A stretch of 64,000 nt of DNA, taken from positions 1 to 64,000 of the forward strand of contig NZ_FONV01000003.1 in assembly GCF_900113015.1 (NCBI RefSeq). The letters are read 5' to 3'. Under the pieces are notes generated by a model that was not told the origin of the DNA, made no database searches, and worked only from the letters and a program-made list of their open reading frames with translations. Made by a program: the position numbers and the translations under genes. Below, piece after piece: positions 25,020-35,139 of the stretch (position 1 is the first letter of the stretch; every line of letters starts with the position of its first letter). Source of the DNA: Actinoplanes philippinensis (GTDB taxonomy: Bacteria; Actinomycetota; Actinomycetes; Mycobacteriales; Micromonosporaceae).

Positions 25020-27359
25020 TCAGCCCCCGATCGGGGTGAGCGTGTATCGCGGCAGGTCGGACTGCCCGGTAAGCCCGTCGTCGGTGGCGTAACTGCCGTC
25101 GGCGGCGATCGAGTAGCTCCGGTACCGGCCGACCCGGTCCTGGACCTGGATCTGGTCGATCCACCATTCGCCGGGTGTGGTGGTGGCGGGCAGGATGCCG
25201 GAGAGTTCCCAGCCGTCCTCCTCGTTGCCGCCGGCGAACCCGAGCCAGCTCTCCGCGCCGTCGGTACGGATGTGCGCGTACAGCCCGATGATGCCGCTCT
25301 TGTCGTCGGTGGCGTCGACCCTGATGCGGACCTCCCGGTCGACGCTGTTGTCGCCACGTGCCGCGCTGAGCAGCGTGGCGCTGTCCATCGCGATGGACGG
25401 CCGCTGCAGGTCGGAGTTCTCCTCGCCGGTGATCGTCAGGGTGGCCGGCCAGTCGGCTCCGTCCTCGGCGTCGCCGGGCCGGTAGAGGCTGCGGTACCGG
25501 CTGGCCTTGTCCCACAGCGTGATCGCCTGGACCCGCCATTCGCCGGCCGGCAGGTGGGCGGGCAGGACGCCGGTGACGTCCCAGACGCCGTCGTTGACGG
25601 TGCCCTCCTTGAGTTCGCTCATCCCGAGGTTCGCGCTCGGCCCGTTCGGCTCGGTGATGCGGGTGAGCGAGATCCCGATGGAGTTGACGCCGGCCAGGTC
25701 GTCGGTGACCGGCAGGCGCAGGGTGGCCACCCGTTCGCCGGCGTTGTCGAGTTCGCGGTCGGTCCGCCACTCGGTCCGGGTGAGGTCGGCGGCCGGCGCC
25801 GCGGCGTCGTATTCGCCGGTGACCACGAGTGGGGGCAGGTCGACGCGGCCGGCGTCGCTGTTCTCGGGAGTGAGGCTGCCGTACACGGTGGCGGCGCCGT
25901 CGGGGGCGATGTTGTAGATCGTCCACCGGTGCACCCGGTCGGTGAGGTAGACGGTGGCGATGGTCCACTCGCCGGAGCGGGACAGCGCCGGCAGCGGCCC
26001 GCTCATCACGAACGTGCCGTCGTGGGTGTAGCCGCCGGACGCGGGCCCCTCCCAGTTCCAGAGGTTGAGGCCGGGGCCGTTCTCCTCGGGGTTGCGCAGC
26101 TGGACCGAGGCGTAGACGATGCCGCTGCGGTCGTCGGTGAGGTGTCCGCTGATCTTGATGGTCTGTTCCTGGGTGTTCGCCACGCTCGGCTCGATCTCCC
26201 ACTTGAGCGAGGCGAGGTCGATCAGCGGGATGGCCTTGTCGGTGCACTTGTCGCCGCCGGCGTCGTCCGGGTCGGGCACGCACGCGTTGAGGCCGGGGCC
26301 GCCCTCGACGTCGTCGTTGCCGCCACCGCCGTCCATCCGGTCGTCGCCGATGCCGCCGTCCATCCGGTCGTCGCCGTCGCCGCCGTTCATGTCGTCGGCG
26401 CCGTCGCCGCCGATCAGCTGGTCGGTGCCGTCGCCGCCCTGGATGACGTCGTCGCCGCCACCACCGTCGAGCTGGTCGTCGCCGTCACCGCCGATCAGCT
26501 CGTCGACGCCGTCGCCACCGGAGGCGATGTCGTTGCCCGTACCCCCGTCGAGCTGGTCGTCGCCGGGGCCGCCGACGAGCTTGTCGCTGCCGTCGCCGCC
26601 GGCGGCGATGTCGTTGCCGGCGCCGCCGCGCAGGGTGTCGTCGCCCGCGCCGCCGCCGACGGTGTCGTTGCCGGCGCCGCCGTTGACGCCGTCGCTGCCC
26701 GCGCCGCCCTCCAGGTGGTCGGTGCCCTCGCCGCCGTCGAGGCGGTCGCTGCCCTCGTCACCGTTGAGCGTGTCGTCCCCGGCGCCGCCGCCGGCCACGT
26801 CGTTGCCGTCGCCGCCGTTGATCGTGTCGTCGCCCTCATCGCCCTTGAGGTCGTCCGCTCCGGGGCCGCCGTCGAGGGTGTCGTCGCCGGGTCCACCGAT
26901 CACCCGGTCGCCGCCGGACACCGGGTCGGGCTCGACCGTTCCCCCGCTGACGGTGTCGTCACCGGGACCCCCGTCGGCCAGGTCGCTACCCGGGCCGCCG
27001 TCCACCACATCGGTGTCCTCGCCGCCCTTCACCTGATCGTTGCCGGCGCCACCCTTCACCTGATCATTGCCCGGACCACCGACCACGACATCGGCGCCAC
27101 CCTCACCGTCCAGGTCGTCATGGCCCGGACCACCGTCGACGACGTCCTTGCCACCACCACCCCTGATCACATCGTTGCCACCGAGACCACAGATCACGTC
27201 ATAACCCGGCGTGCCGAACAACCTGTCGTTGGCCACCGTCCCGACGATCGTGCACGCCTTGCCGGTGGCGGAGACAGGCTTGCCGCCTCGCGGGTTCGCG
27301 TGGGCCGGGCTCGCGGTGAGCACCGCCACCACGGCGGCGGCGATGGCGGCGGACCTCAT
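25020..27359 (-). CDS. Secreted RTX calcium-binding protein, copy 2
   Basis: The 779-residue protein has a signal peptide (MRSAAIAAAVVAVLTASPAHA), then a Cys-containing stretch (CTIVGTVANDRLFGTPGYDV) leading into a long array of GGxGxDxx nonapeptides (about 60-365), as in hemolysin-type beta-roll domains that bind calcium and fold after secretion. The C-terminal 400 residues hold three related units of about 120 residues, each with DDRSGI-like, LPA and GEWxxxxxxxxDxxxRxR motifs, probably beta-sandwich domains. No enzymatic motif is visible. It is encoded 4 nt after the FnIII protein gene and shares its promoter. The closest relative in the window is the 741-residue protein at 29369. Confidence 0.88.
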   Translation of the reverse strand: MRSAAIAAAVVAVLTASPAHANPRGGKPVSATGKACTIVGTVANDRLFGTPGYDVICGLGGNDVIRGGGGKDVVDGGPGHDDLDGEGGADVVVGGPGNDQVKGGAGNDQVKGGEDTDVVDGGPGSDLADGGPGDDTVSGGTVEPDPVSGGDRVIGGPGDDTLDGGPGADDLKGDEGDDTINGGDGNDVAGGGAGDDTLNGDEGSDRLDGGEGTDHLEGGAGSDGVNGGAGNDTVGGGAGDDTLRGGAGNDIAAGGDGSDKLVGGPGDDQLDGGTGNDIASGGDGVDELIGGDGDDQLDGGGGDDVIQGGDGTDQLIGGDGADDMNGGDGDDRMDGGIGDDRMDGGGGNDDVEGGPGLNACVPDPDDAGGDKCTDKAIPLIDLASLKWEIEPSVANTQEQTIKISGHLTDDRSGIVYASVQLRNPEENGPGLNLWNWEGPASGGYTHDGTFVMSGPLPALSRSGEWTIATVYLTDRVHRWTIYNIAPDGAATVYGSLTPENSDAGRVDLPPLVVTGEYDAAAPAADLTRTEWRTDRELDNAGERVATLRLPVTDDLAGVNSIGISLTRITEPNGPSANLGMSELKEGTVNDGVWDVTGVLPAHLPAGEWRVQAITLWDKASRYRSLYRPGDAEDGADWPATLTITGEENSDLQRPSIAMDSATLLSAARGDNSVDREVRIRVDATDDKSGIIGLYAHIRTDGAESWLGFAGGNEEDGWELSGILPATTTPGEWWIDQIQVQDRVGRYRSYSIAADGSYATDDGLTGQSDLPRYTLTPIGG

Positions 27360-27363
27360 CGGC

Positions 27364-29280
27364 TCAGTCCTTCACCTTGATCTTGACGGCCTTGGAGGGC
27401 GCCGAGAGCCCGGCCGAGTTCACCGCCAGCACCCGCAGGGTGAGGGTGGTTCCCTTCTTCAGCTTCTTGATCGTGCAGGTACGGCCGGCGGGCGGCGCGG
27501 TGCAGCGGGCCACGACGCCCGACTTGCCGGACACCTCGGCCCGGTATCCGGTGATCGCGGAGCCGCCGTTGCTCGCCGGGGCCTTCCACCCGGCCGTGAC
27601 CTTGCGGTCGGACGACGTGGCGCTGACCGAGCGGGGCGCGCCGGGGACGGTCCACGGGGTGGCCGCCACCCGGGCCGACGCGGGGCCGGCGCCGGCCGCG
27701 TTCGTGGCGATGACCTCGACGAAGAGCTTCCGGCCGCCGGTCAGGCCGGTGAGCACGCAGCTGTACCGGCCGGCGGGCGCCGGGCAGGAGGCGACCGGGG
27801 CGCCCCCGGTGGCGGCGGGGAAGGCGCGGACCGTGTAGCCGGTGATCGGGCTGCCGCCGTCGGAGTCCGGCACGACCCAGGCCACGGCGATCCGCCGGGC
27901 GCCCGGAGTGGCCTCGACGTCCTGCGGGGCGTACGGCGGGTGTGCCTCGCCGGTGGGCCCGGGCGACGGCAGGGTCGGTGTCCCGGGTTCCGGCTCGCCG
28001 GGCGGCGCCGGGGTGGGCGACGGCGACGGCGAGTCCGACGGCGAGGGCTCCGGCTGCGGTACGGCCGTCGCGATCACCGCCACCCGGGGGGCCGGGTCGC
28101 CCTCGCCGAGGTTGTTCACCGCGCTGACCGCCACGTGGTAGGTGCCACCCGCGTCCAGCCCGTCGATCGTGCACCAGCTCTCGGCGGTCTCGCAGGAGCC
28201 GACCACGTCGCCGCCGCCGGGTGTCGCGTAGGCGCGGGCCCGGTAGCGGGTGACCGCCGATCCGCCGCTCGCCGACGGCGGCTGCCAGAACACGACGGCG
28301 GTGCCCGTGCCGCCGGCGCCCTGGACCGACTGCGGCGCGCCGGGGGCGGTCACGTTGCCCGCCGGCGAGGCACGCGGGTAGAAGGCGGCGGTGGCCAGAT
28401 CGGCGCCGAGTCCGACGTCGGGTGCTTCCAGCCGTACCCCGCCGTCGTCCGCCGTGGCGGTGACCCTCTGATGCACTGTCGTGTCGCCGCTGGTGACCAG
28501 ATCGAATCCGGTCGACGCGGCGGCCGCCGCGCTCGTGCCGGCGGCAGCGAGGTACGGCCCCGGCAGGAAGAGGGTGACGAAGTTGCGGACCGCCTCGCCG
28601 CCCGCGTCGAGCTGCGGGTTGCCGAGCACGCCGAGGCTGACCGGCGGTGTCCCGCCGGTGTCGTAGGTGAGCAGGTCGGAGCGGGCCTGCGCGTCGGTGG
28701 CGAGGTACGCCCCGTCGAGTCCAGTGGTGTAGAAGCCCGGCGAGCCCTCGAGATCCTGGGTACGGCCCTCGAACCGGTACACGGTGGTCTCGGCGGTGGT
28801 GTCGCTGTCGCCGCAGGAGTAGCCGGCCGTGCAGTCGGTGTCGGCACGCCAGGCCGTCGGGGTGGCCCGTCCCCGGATCGTCAGCTCGTACTTCCCGTCG
28901 GCGACGGTACGGGTGACCCGCAGCCCGGCCGCGGTGGCGTTGGTGAACCGCGGCACGAACGTCCCGGTCCGTAGCACCAGCTCCACGGTCCCGCCGGTGA
29001 CCGCGGCCGGTTTGTCCGCCCAGTTCCCGACCGACCAGCGCACCCAGTCGCCGTAGTCGTCGGAGAGCGTGGCCGCCGAGACGGACAGGCCGGCCGCGTC
29101 CACCGGCTGCGCCGACCCGCCGGCTGGGGTGATCGTCGCCGAGGCGATGCAGTAGACCGACTCCGGCGCGGCACAGCTGCTCCCCCAGGCGCCGTCCGGC
29201 AGGTCATCCGGTGTCTGAGCCGGGGCGAATCCCAGCGGCAGAGCCGCCAGCAGGCTGATCGCGGCGGTTCGGCTCGGCAT
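27364..29280 (-). CDS. Secreted fibronectin type III protein, copy 2
   Basis: The 638-residue protein has a signal peptide (MPSRTAAISLLAALPLGFAP), an N-terminal domain of about 300 residues of unknown type starting PDDLPDGAWGSSC, and three FnIII-like domains (PGAPQSVQGAG, PYAPQDVEATPG and PGAPRSVSATSS openings). A Pro/Ser/Glu-rich linker (EPSPSDSPSPSPTPAPPGEP) separates the first FnIII domain from the other two. Such proteins bind polysaccharide or protein at the cell surface or in a matrix. ATG 29280 is chosen because the signal peptide begins there. The gene is followed after 4 nt by an RTX gene and preceded by a FliA-like promoter. Confidence 0.85.
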   Translation of the reverse strand: MPSRTAAISLLAALPLGFAPAQTPDDLPDGAWGSSCAAPESVYCIASATITPAGGSAQPVDAAGLSVSAATLSDDYGDWVRWSVGNWADKPAAVTGGTVELVLRTGTFVPRFTNATAAGLRVTRTVADGKYELTIRGRATPTAWRADTDCTAGYSCGDSDTTAETTVYRFEGRTQDLEGSPGFYTTGLDGAYLATDAQARSDLLTYDTGGTPPVSLGVLGNPQLDAGGEAVRNFVTLFLPGPYLAAAGTSAAAAASTGFDLVTSGDTTVHQRVTATADDGGVRLEAPDVGLGADLATAAFYPRASPAGNVTAPGAPQSVQGAGGTGTAVVFWQPPSASGGSAVTRYRARAYATPGGGDVVGSCETAESWCTIDGLDAGGTYHVAVSAVNNLGEGDPAPRVAVIATAVPQPEPSPSDSPSPSPTPAPPGEPEPGTPTLPSPGPTGEAHPPYAPQDVEATPGARRIAVAWVVPDSDGGSPITGYTVRAFPAATGGAPVASCPAPAGRYSCVLTGLTGGRKLFVEVIATNAAGAGPASARVAATPWTVPGAPRSVSATSSDRKVTAGWKAPASNGGSAITGYRAEVSGKSGVVARCTAPPAGRTCTIKKLKKGTTLTLRVLAVNSAGLSAPSKAVKIKVKD

Positions 29281-29322
29281 CGGGTTCTCCGTTCGCATCT
29301 GCGGTGACGACCAGACAACGTG

Positions 29323-29348
29323 ATCGGCACCACAAAGCCTCAACTGAG
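29323..29348 (-). promoter_or_regulatory. FliA/sigma-28-like promoter of FnIII-RTX module 2
   Basis: On the minus strand: CTCA (29348-29345), a 16-nt spacer and GCCGAT (29328-29323), 42 nt before the ATG at 29280. The bases around the second block and the leader (ACCAGACAACGTGATCGGC on the plus strand) closely match the region upstream of module 1. Confidence 0.75.
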
Positions 29349-29368
29349 CGTGTTTGCGGATTCAACGT

Positions 29369-31594
29369 TCACGCCGACGGGGTCCGCAGCGTGAACTTCG
29401 GGATGCCCGAGGTGCCGGTGAGCTGCCCCGACGTGTCGGAGTACGTGTCGTCCACGCCGACCGAGTAGGTGCGCTGCCGGTTGGCGCGGTCGTACACGGT
29501 CACGGTGCACACCCGCCACTGGCCGGGCGTCGTGGTCGCCGGCAGGGTCCCGTTGAGCTCCCAGATGCCGCCCTCCTGCTCCGTGCCGACCGAGTACAGG
29601 TAGGTCTGCGCGCCGGTGGTGCAGAACGTGGCCGAGATGCTCGAGACGCCACTGCGGTCGTCGGCGGCCTTCACCTCGAGGCGTACCGGCCGGTCGCCGC
29701 CGTTGTCCGCCTCGGTGGCCCCGATGTAGTGGCCCCAGCTCATGTCGATCGTCGGCGCGGCGGTGTCCGAGACGCCGCCGGTGACGGTCAGCGACGGAAC
29801 CCACGACTCGGGTGGCGTCTCGCCCCGGCCGACGTACCGGGACCGGTTGGTCGCGTCGTACGCCCACAGCGACTCCACCCTCCACTCGCCGGTGGGCAGG
29901 TAGGCCGGCAGCGTGCCGGTGAGCTCGACCGGTCCGGAGACGTGCCCGGACATCTGGGTGCTGTAGAGGTACACGCTCGGCCCGTCCGGGTCGGTCCCGA
30001 CAAGGTGGGCGCCGACCCAGGTCACCCCGGTCAGGTCGTCGGTCGCGTCGACACGCAGGGTCACCTCACGCTCCTCGCTGTTGTCCAGGCTGGTCGGCGT
30101 CAGCCAGGTCGCCTCGGACACGTCGACCTGGGGCGCCTCACGGTCGTAGTCGTCGCCGGTCACCGCGAGCGGGGCGAGGGTGAACCGGTCCTCCACCGGG
30201 ACCATGCCGTCGGAGGAGGTGTAGAGCTGGTAGCTGCCGTCCGGCTGGATGTAGTACTGGGACTCGCGGTAGACCCGGTCGCGGAGCTGGACCATCCCGA
30301 TCGCCCAGTCGCCCGGGACCGACATCCGTGGCAGGGTGCCGGTCAGCTCGATGACACCGTCGTGCCGGTAGCCGGTGACCGGCTCCCAGCCGTGCACCCA
30401 GATGCCGGGGCCGGCCGGCTCGGGGTTGCGGAACAGCACACTCGTGCTGATCAGGCCGCTGCGGTCGTCGGTGACGTGCACGCGTACCTTGACCTGGACG
30501 TCCTCGGTGTTGGCGACGGGGCTGCCGACGGCCCAGCGCAGCGACTCGACCTCGATGCGCGGCGAGTCCCGGTCGGTGCACTTGTCGCCGCCGGCGTCGT
30601 CCGGGTCGGGCACGCAGGCGTTGAGGCCGGGGCCGCCCTCCACGTCGTCGTCGCCGCCCTCGCCGTTCATGGTGTCGTCGTCGAGGCCGCCGTCCATCCG
30701 GTCGTCGCCGTCACCGCCGTTCATCGTGTCGTCGCCGGCGCCGCCCTCCATCGTGTCGCCGCCGGGGCCGCCGTCCATGTCGTCGGCGCCCGGTCCGCCG
30801 CTCATCCGGTCGTCGCCGTCGCCGCCGGTCAACTGGTCGTCGCCGGGCCCGCCGCGGACCGTGTCGTCGCCGATGCCACCGGCCACCGTGTCGTCGCCGG
30901 CGCCGCCGTTGACGCCGTCGCTGCCGGCGCCGCCGTCCAGGTCGTCGGAGTCGTCGCCGCCGTCCAGACGGTCGTTGCCGTCGCCGCCGGTCAGGGTGTC
31001 GTATCCGGTGCCACCGGTGCCCGTGTCGTTGCCGGCGCCGCCGGTGACCTCGTCGTTGCCGCCACCGCCCTCGATGACGTCGGCGCCGGGGCCACCGCGC
31101 AGTTTGTCGTCACCCTCGCCGCCGATCAGCCGGTCGGCGGCCTTCGCGGGCTCCGGCTCGACAGCACCGCCGTCGATCTCGTCGTCGCCGCCACCGCCCT
31201 CGATGATGTCGTTGCCGGCGCCGCCGTCGATGATGTCGCCGTCGTCCCCGCCGCGCAGCGTGTCGTTGCCGGCGCCGCCCTTGAGCGTGTCGACGCCGGG
31301 GCCGCCGATCAGGAGGTCGGCACCGGCCTCGCCTTCGAGCAGGTCGTCGCCGGGGCCGCCGTCGAGGGTGTCCTTGCCGGGCCCGCCGCGGATCCGGTCG
31401 TTGCCGCCGAGACCGCAGATCACGTCGTCGGCCGGGGTTCCGGCGAGGACGTCGTCGCCGGCGGTGCCGACGATCGTGCAGGGCTTGCCGTTGGCCGCGA
31501 CCGGGCCGGTGGCGTGGGCCGGGGACGGCGTCAGAGCGACGATGATCGCGGCCGTGGTCGCGGTGCCGTACCGCTGGGAGCGGGTGATTCGCAT
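29369..31594 (-). CDS. Secreted RTX calcium-binding protein, copy 1
   Basis: The 741-residue protein has a signal peptide ([20 protein letters not shown], ending SPAHA), a Cys-containing entry segment ([20 protein letters not shown]), a GGxGxDxx array (about 45-330) and three C-terminal beta-type units ([33 protein letters not shown] and [13 protein letters not shown]). Domain order and sequence match the 779-residue protein at 25020, so the two are paralogues. Calcium-dependent folding outside the cell is expected; adhesion or matrix formation is inferred. I start at ATG 31594 because the signal peptide begins there; the open frame runs to 32536 in antisense to the FnIII gene frame and is spurious there. 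Confidence 0.87.
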   Translation of the reverse strand: MRITRSQRYGTATTAAIIVALTPSPAHATGPVAANGKPCTIVGTAGDDVLAGTPADDVICGLGGNDRIRGGPGKDTLDGGPGDDLLEGEAGADLLIGGPGVDTLKGGAGNDTLRGGDDGDIIDGGAGNDIIEGGGGDDEIDGGAVEPEPAKAADRLIGGEGDDKLRGGPGADVIEGGGGNDEVTGGAGNDTGTGGTGYDTLTGGDGNDRLDGGDDSDDLDGGAGSDGVNGGAGDDTVAGGIGDDTVRGGPGDDQLTGGDGDDRMSGGPGADDMDGGPGGDTMEGGAGDDTMNGGDGDDRMDGGLDDDTMNGEGGDDDVEGGPGLNACVPDPDDAGGDKCTDRDSPRIEVESLRWAVGSPVANTEDVQVKVRVHVTDDRSGLISTSVLFRNPEPAGPGIWVHGWEPVTGYRHDGVIELTGTLPRMSVPGDWAIGMVQLRDRVYRESQYYIQPDGSYQLYTSSDGMVPVEDRFTLAPLAVTGDDYDREAPQVDVSEATWLTPTSLDNSEEREVTLRVDATDDLTGVTWVGAHLVGTDPDGPSVYLYSTQMSGHVSGPVELTGTLPAYLPTGEWRVESLWAYDATNRSRYVGRGETPPESWVPSLTVTGGVSDTAAPTIDMSWGHYIGATEADNGGDRPVRLEVKAADDRSGVSSISATFCTTGAQTYLYSVGTEQEGGIWELNGTLPATTTPGQWRVCTVTVYDRANRQRTYSVGVDDTYSDTSGQLTGTSGIPKFTLRTPSA

Positions 31595-31626
31595 GGGACT
31601 GTCCTCTGTCGCGCAGTGGGCGGGGG

Positions 31627-33573
31627 TCAGCCGCGGACCTTGATCCGGATCGGCTCGGAGGGGGCGGAGACGCCGGCCGCGTTCACGGCCATGACCCGCA
31701 GGGAGTAGGTACGCCCGGCGGTGAGCCCGCTGCGGAACGCGCAGTCCCGGAACGCCGGCTTGTTGGTGCAGCGGGCCACCAGGCCGGACGTGTCGGACAG
31801 CTCGGCGCGGTAGCCGATGATCGGCGTGCCGCCGACGCTCGCGGGCGCCTGCCACGAGGCGGTGACCCGGCCCCGCGCCGACGTGACCGCGACGTCGACC
31901 GGTGTGCCGGGGACGGTCCACGCGGCGGCGGCCGGCATGGTCGCCGGCTCCGGTCCCCGGCCGGCCGCGTTGGCCGCGCTGACGGCGACGTAGAGCCGCT
32001 GGCCGGACAGGCCGGTCAGATCGCAGGAGCGGGCGGTGCCGGCGGCCGAACAGGTCGCCACCGGCGCCCCGCGGGCCGACGTGCGGTAGGCGTGGGCGAC
32101 GTAGCCGGTGATCGGCGCGCCGCCGTCGCTGCCCGGCGCGGTCCATGTGACGGTCAGCCGGCGCGGGCCGGGGGTGAGCCGGACCCGGGTCGGCGCGGAC
32201 GGCGCCACCGGCGCCGGGGTGGGCTCCACCGACGGCTCCGGGGTGGGCTCGGCCGACGGCGACGGCTCCACGGAGGGTGACGGCGAGGGCGACGGCTCCT
32301 CGGCCGGCAGGTTCGCGGCCCACACCGTGACCCGGCCGGACGGCGCACCCTCGCCGAACGCGTTCACCGCGCTGACCGCGACCTGGTAGGTGCTGCCCGG
32401 GGTCAGGCCGGTCAGGGTGCAGGTCAGGGCGGTGGTCTCGCAGGAGGCGGCCAGCGCGCCGCCGACCGGCTGGGTCCAGGCGCGGACGCGGTAGGCGGTG
32501 ACCGGGGCGCCGTTGACCGCCGCCGGGGCCTGCCACCCGATCGCGGCGAGGCCGGGCGCGCCGGCCCCGATGACCGAGCGTGGCGCGCCTGGCCCGCTCA
32601 GCCCCGGCGACGCGGAGGGGGTGGGCCGGTGGAGGACGTTCAGGGGCGACAGTTCCGCGCCGAGTCCCAGGTCGGTGAGGTTCAGCCGTACCCCGTCGCT
32701 CTGGATCGAGCCGGTCGCGCGGGGATGCCGGTCGGGGTCGCCCGGGGCGACCACGTCGAACCCGGTGGACACGGCGGCGGACGGGGTGGTGCCGGCCGAC
32801 GTGAAGTACACCTCCGGCAGGAAGATCGAGAGGTTGTTGCGGACCGCCGCGCCGGCCGCGGTGAGCTGCGGATTGCCGAACGCGCCGAAGGAGAGCGGCG
32901 GGTCCCCGCCCGGGTCGTGGGCGGGCAGCACCGGCCGTGCCTGCAGGTCGCTGTTGACGAACGCGCCGTCGAAGGCCGTGGTGTACGCCAGGGGCATGCC
33001 CGCCAGGTCCTGGGTGCGGCCCTGGAACACGTACCGGGGCGGGTCGGCGATGCTGTTGACGTCACCGCAGGAGATCGCGGCGGTGCAGTCGGCGTCGCTG
33101 TTCCAGTGCACCACCGTCGGGCTGCCGAAGATGTTCAGCAGGTTGGCGCCGTCGTGGTCGGTGGTCCGGGAGACCAGCAGCCCGCCCTTGGTGACCGCGT
33201 CGGTGAAGCGGGGCACGTACGCGCCGGTGTTGATGACCAGGTGCACCGTGCCGTTGAGGATCTCGGCCGGCTGGCCGTCCAGCCCGGTGAGCGACCAGTC
33301 GATCCAGTCGCCGAAGCCGTCCGAGACGGTCTGCACGGTCAGGGTGAGCCCGAGATCGGCCGGGGTCTGCGGCGGCGTCGCGCTCAGCGGCAGGATGTGG
33401 GCGTCCTCGACGCAGTAGATCGCGTCGGCGTCGGCACACGACGAGTCCCACACGCCGATCGGCAGATTGTCCGGGGTGTCCGCGCGGGCGGGGGCGCCCG
33501 GGAGGCCGGCGAGCAGCAGCGTCGAGACGGCGGCCACGGCGGCGCGGCGGCTCGGTTTCCGGATGGCGGGCAT
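31627..33573 (-). CDS. Secreted fibronectin type III protein, copy 1
   Basis: The 648-residue protein has a signal peptide ([20 protein letters not shown], ending PARA), an N-terminal domain beginning [20 protein letters not shown] and three FnIII-like domains ([26 protein letters not shown] and [14 protein letters not shown] openings). The Pro/Ser/Glu linker ([19 protein letters not shown]) lies in the same place as in the copy at 27364. Conserved pairs of Cys ([22 protein letters not shown]) suggest disulfides. It begins 71 nt after the GH32-like gene and has its own FliA-like promoter there; the RTX gene follows after 32 nt. Confidence 0.85.
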   Translation of the reverse strand: MPAIRKPSRRAAVAAVSTLLLAGLPGAPARADTPDNLPIGVWDSSCADADAIYCVEDAHILPLSATPPQTPADLGLTLTVQTVSDGFGDWIDWSLTGLDGQPAEILNGTVHLVINTGAYVPRFTDAVTKGGLLVSRTTDHDGANLLNIFGSPTVVHWNSDADCTAAISCGDVNSIADPPRYVFQGRTQDLAGMPLAYTTAFDGAFVNSDLQARPVLPAHDPGGDPPLSFGAFGNPQLTAAGAAVRNNLSIFLPEVYFTSAGTTPSAAVSTGFDVVAPGDPDRHPRATGSIQSDGVRLNLTDLGLGAELSPLNVLHRPTPSASPGLSGPGAPRSVIGAGAPGLAAIGWQAPAAVNGAPVTAYRVRAWTQPVGGALAASCETTALTCTLTGLTPGSTYQVAVSAVNAFGEGAPSGRVTVWAANLPAEEPSPSPSPSVEPSPSAEPTPEPSVEPTPAPVAPSAPTRVRLTPGPRRLTVTWTAPGSDGGAPITGYVAHAYRTSARGAPVATCSAAGTARSCDLTGLSGQRLYVAVSAANAAGRGPEPATMPAAAAWTVPGTPVDVAVTSARGRVTASWQAPASVGGTPIIGYRAELSDTSGLVARCTNKPAFRDCAFRSGLTAGRTYSLRVMAVNAAGVSAPSEPIRIKVRG

Positions 33574-33618
33574 CGATCTGCTCTCCGTTCACGTCTTCTT
33601 TGACGACCAGAAAACGTG

Positions 33619-33644
33619 TTCGGCAGCACACTGCCCGCACTGAG
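33619..33644 (-). promoter_or_regulatory. FliA/sigma-28-like promoter of FnIII-RTX module 1
   Basis: On the minus strand: CTCA (33644-33641), a 16-nt spacer and GCCGAA (33624-33619), 45 nt before the ATG at 33573. This is the best match in the window to the CTCA/GCCGAA pattern, and it abuts the stop codon of the GH32-like gene. Confidence 0.78.
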
Positions 33645-34718
33645 CTAAGGTCCGGCCTTCTCCTGCCGCCCGAGATCAACAAGGCCCCCCGGGGCCGCGC
33701 CGAACCGGGCGAACCGGACGCCGGGGACGGTCGGGCCGGTCCGGCGGGCCACCCCCAGACCACTCACACCCTCGACCGTGACCTCGACGATCTCGGCGTC
33801 GGCGAGCACTGTCGTCTCCCCGCCGGCGGGCATCGTGAGGATCAGGTCACCGTGGTCGCGGACCTCCCCGCCGGCCGCTGTCAGCCCGGTAGCGCCGCTG
33901 ATCAGATAGGGGTCGAGGTTGGGGTGCGGGGTGGCGATCAGCCGGTCGTCGCGGACCGACAGCACCCACGGCAGGCTGAGCGCGCCCTGGGCGCCGAGGC
34001 GGGCGAGGGCGCAGCGGCGGCCGGCCGCGTCGACGAAGGTGACGATCGGGCCGACGTCGCCACGGCCGAAGGTGCCCCAGGCGCGGGCGGTGAAGTGCAT
34101 GCCGTCGTAGTTGCCGACGCCGTAGATGATCTCGCGGCCGGCGGTGAGGATCAGCACCCACGAGCCGTCCAGCGGGAACAGCCGGGGACAGCCCCAGACG
34201 GCCCGGTCGCGGGAGACGATGACCCCGTCGTAGGACCAGTTCAGCAGGTCGGCCGAGTGGTACTGGAGGATCCCGGCCGCTCCGCCGCGCAGGGCGCCGG
34301 CCAGCAGCATCCGCCAGTTCGTGCCGGCCCACCACACGTACGGATCACTCATCTCGGTGACGCCCGACGGTGGCCCGCCGAGCAGCGGGCCGGAGGGATC
34401 GCTCTGCCAGGATCCGCCGGACCCGGCGGCCGCGCGGGCGACCCGGCCGCCGGCCAGGGTGTGGAAGAGGACCGGGCCGTCCGGGCCGTTCACGACGGTG
34501 CCGCAGCGCGCCGACCCGTCCCCGGGCGGTGGGCCGGCCGCCTGCTCGGTCCAGACGATCAGGTCACCGGAGGCGGCTCGCCCCCAGGCCGGGGCGTCGC
34601 CGGACAGGTGCTCGTAGAAGACGTGGTATCCGTCGGCGGAGGTGAGCACGCCGAAGAGGTCACCGACGCGGCCGGCTCGTGGGGTGAAGTGCAGCCGGGG
34701 CCGCGGCACTCGTTCCAT
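33645..34718 (-). CDS. GH32-like beta-propeller protein lacking the acid/base Glu
   Basis: The 357-residue protein follows the GH32/GH43 five-bladed propeller pattern: RPRLHFTPRAGRVGDLFG takes the place of the family's RPxxHFxPxxGWMNDPNG, keeping the nucleophile Asp; SDPYVWW resembles the RDP motif. The third motif, normally ECPxLF, reads WGCPRLFPLDGSW, so the catalytic acid/base Glu is replaced by Gly. It has no signal peptide. An inactive sugar-binding relative of sucrose/levan hydrolases is likely, though a distinct mechanism cannot be excluded. It runs toward the FnIII-RTX region but that region has its own promoter. Confidence 0.75.
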   Translation of the reverse strand: MERVPRPRLHFTPRAGRVGDLFGVLTSADGYHVFYEHLSGDAPAWGRAASGDLIVWTEQAAGPPPGDGSARCGTVVNGPDGPVLFHTLAGGRVARAAAGSGGSWQSDPSGPLLGGPPSGVTEMSDPYVWWAGTNWRMLLAGALRGGAAGILQYHSADLLNWSYDGVIVSRDRAVWGCPRLFPLDGSWVLILTAGREIIYGVGNYDGMHFTARAWGTFGRGDVGPIVTFVDAAGRRCALARLGAQGALSLPWVLSVRDDRLIATPHPNLDPYLISGATGLTAAGGEVRDHGDLILTMPAGGETTVLADAEIVEVTVEGVSGLGVARRTGPTVPGVRFARFGAAPGGLVDLGRQEKAGP

Positions 34719-34779
34719 GCCTCAGCGTGGCATCGACGCCTGTGCCGCGCCAGTGGGGGAACGCGGTTAGTCTGACCGG

Positions 34780-35139
34780 GTGCCATACACACCGGGGGAG
34801 ACTGCGGAGCGACTCGGCGTCAGCATCGACACCATTCGCTATTACGAGAAGATCGGGCTGCTGCACGGGATCCGGCGTACGTCGGCCGGCCGGCGGGTCT
34901 TCTCCGACGACGACCTGTCCCGGCTCGGCCTGCTGCGCTGCCTGCGCGACTCGGGCATGCCCATCGCGCGGCTGCGCCGCTTCGCCGAGCTGCTGCAACT
35001 CGGCGACGACGGCGCCGAGCAGCGCACCGCGCTGCTGGAGGAGCACGACCGGGAGATCGACGAGCGGGTGGAGCGGTTGCGGCTGGAGCAGAAGCGGGTC
35101 CGGGAGAAGATCGCCTGGTACAGGTCGGTGTCGCAGTGA
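34780..35139 (+). CDS. MerR-family transcriptional regulator
   Basis: The 119-residue protein starts with the MerR winged helix-turn-helix (GETAERLGVSIDTIRYYEKI, then GLLHGIRRTSAGRRVFSDDD) and ends with a coiled dimerisation helix (EQRTALLEEHDREIDERVER). It lacks the C-terminal Cys residues of metal-sensing members and resembles small-molecule or stress responders. The GTG start at 34780 is supported by the conserved N-terminus. The last bases overlap the start of the VOC gene (GTGA at 35136-35139), so it probably controls that gene. Confidence 0.92.
   Translation: MPYTPGETAERLGVSIDTIRYYEKIGLLHGIRRTSAGRRVFSDDDLSRLGLLRCLRDSGMPIARLRRFAELLQLGDDGAEQRTALLEEHDREIDERVERLRLEQKRVREKIAWYRSVSQ

Noticed and set aside
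26119..31643. Long plus-strand frames rich in Ser and Pro across the RTX genes (for example 26119-27036 and 30375-31643).
   Set aside because: They are antisense translations of the repeated GGxGxDxx codons and have no RBS or signal peptide.
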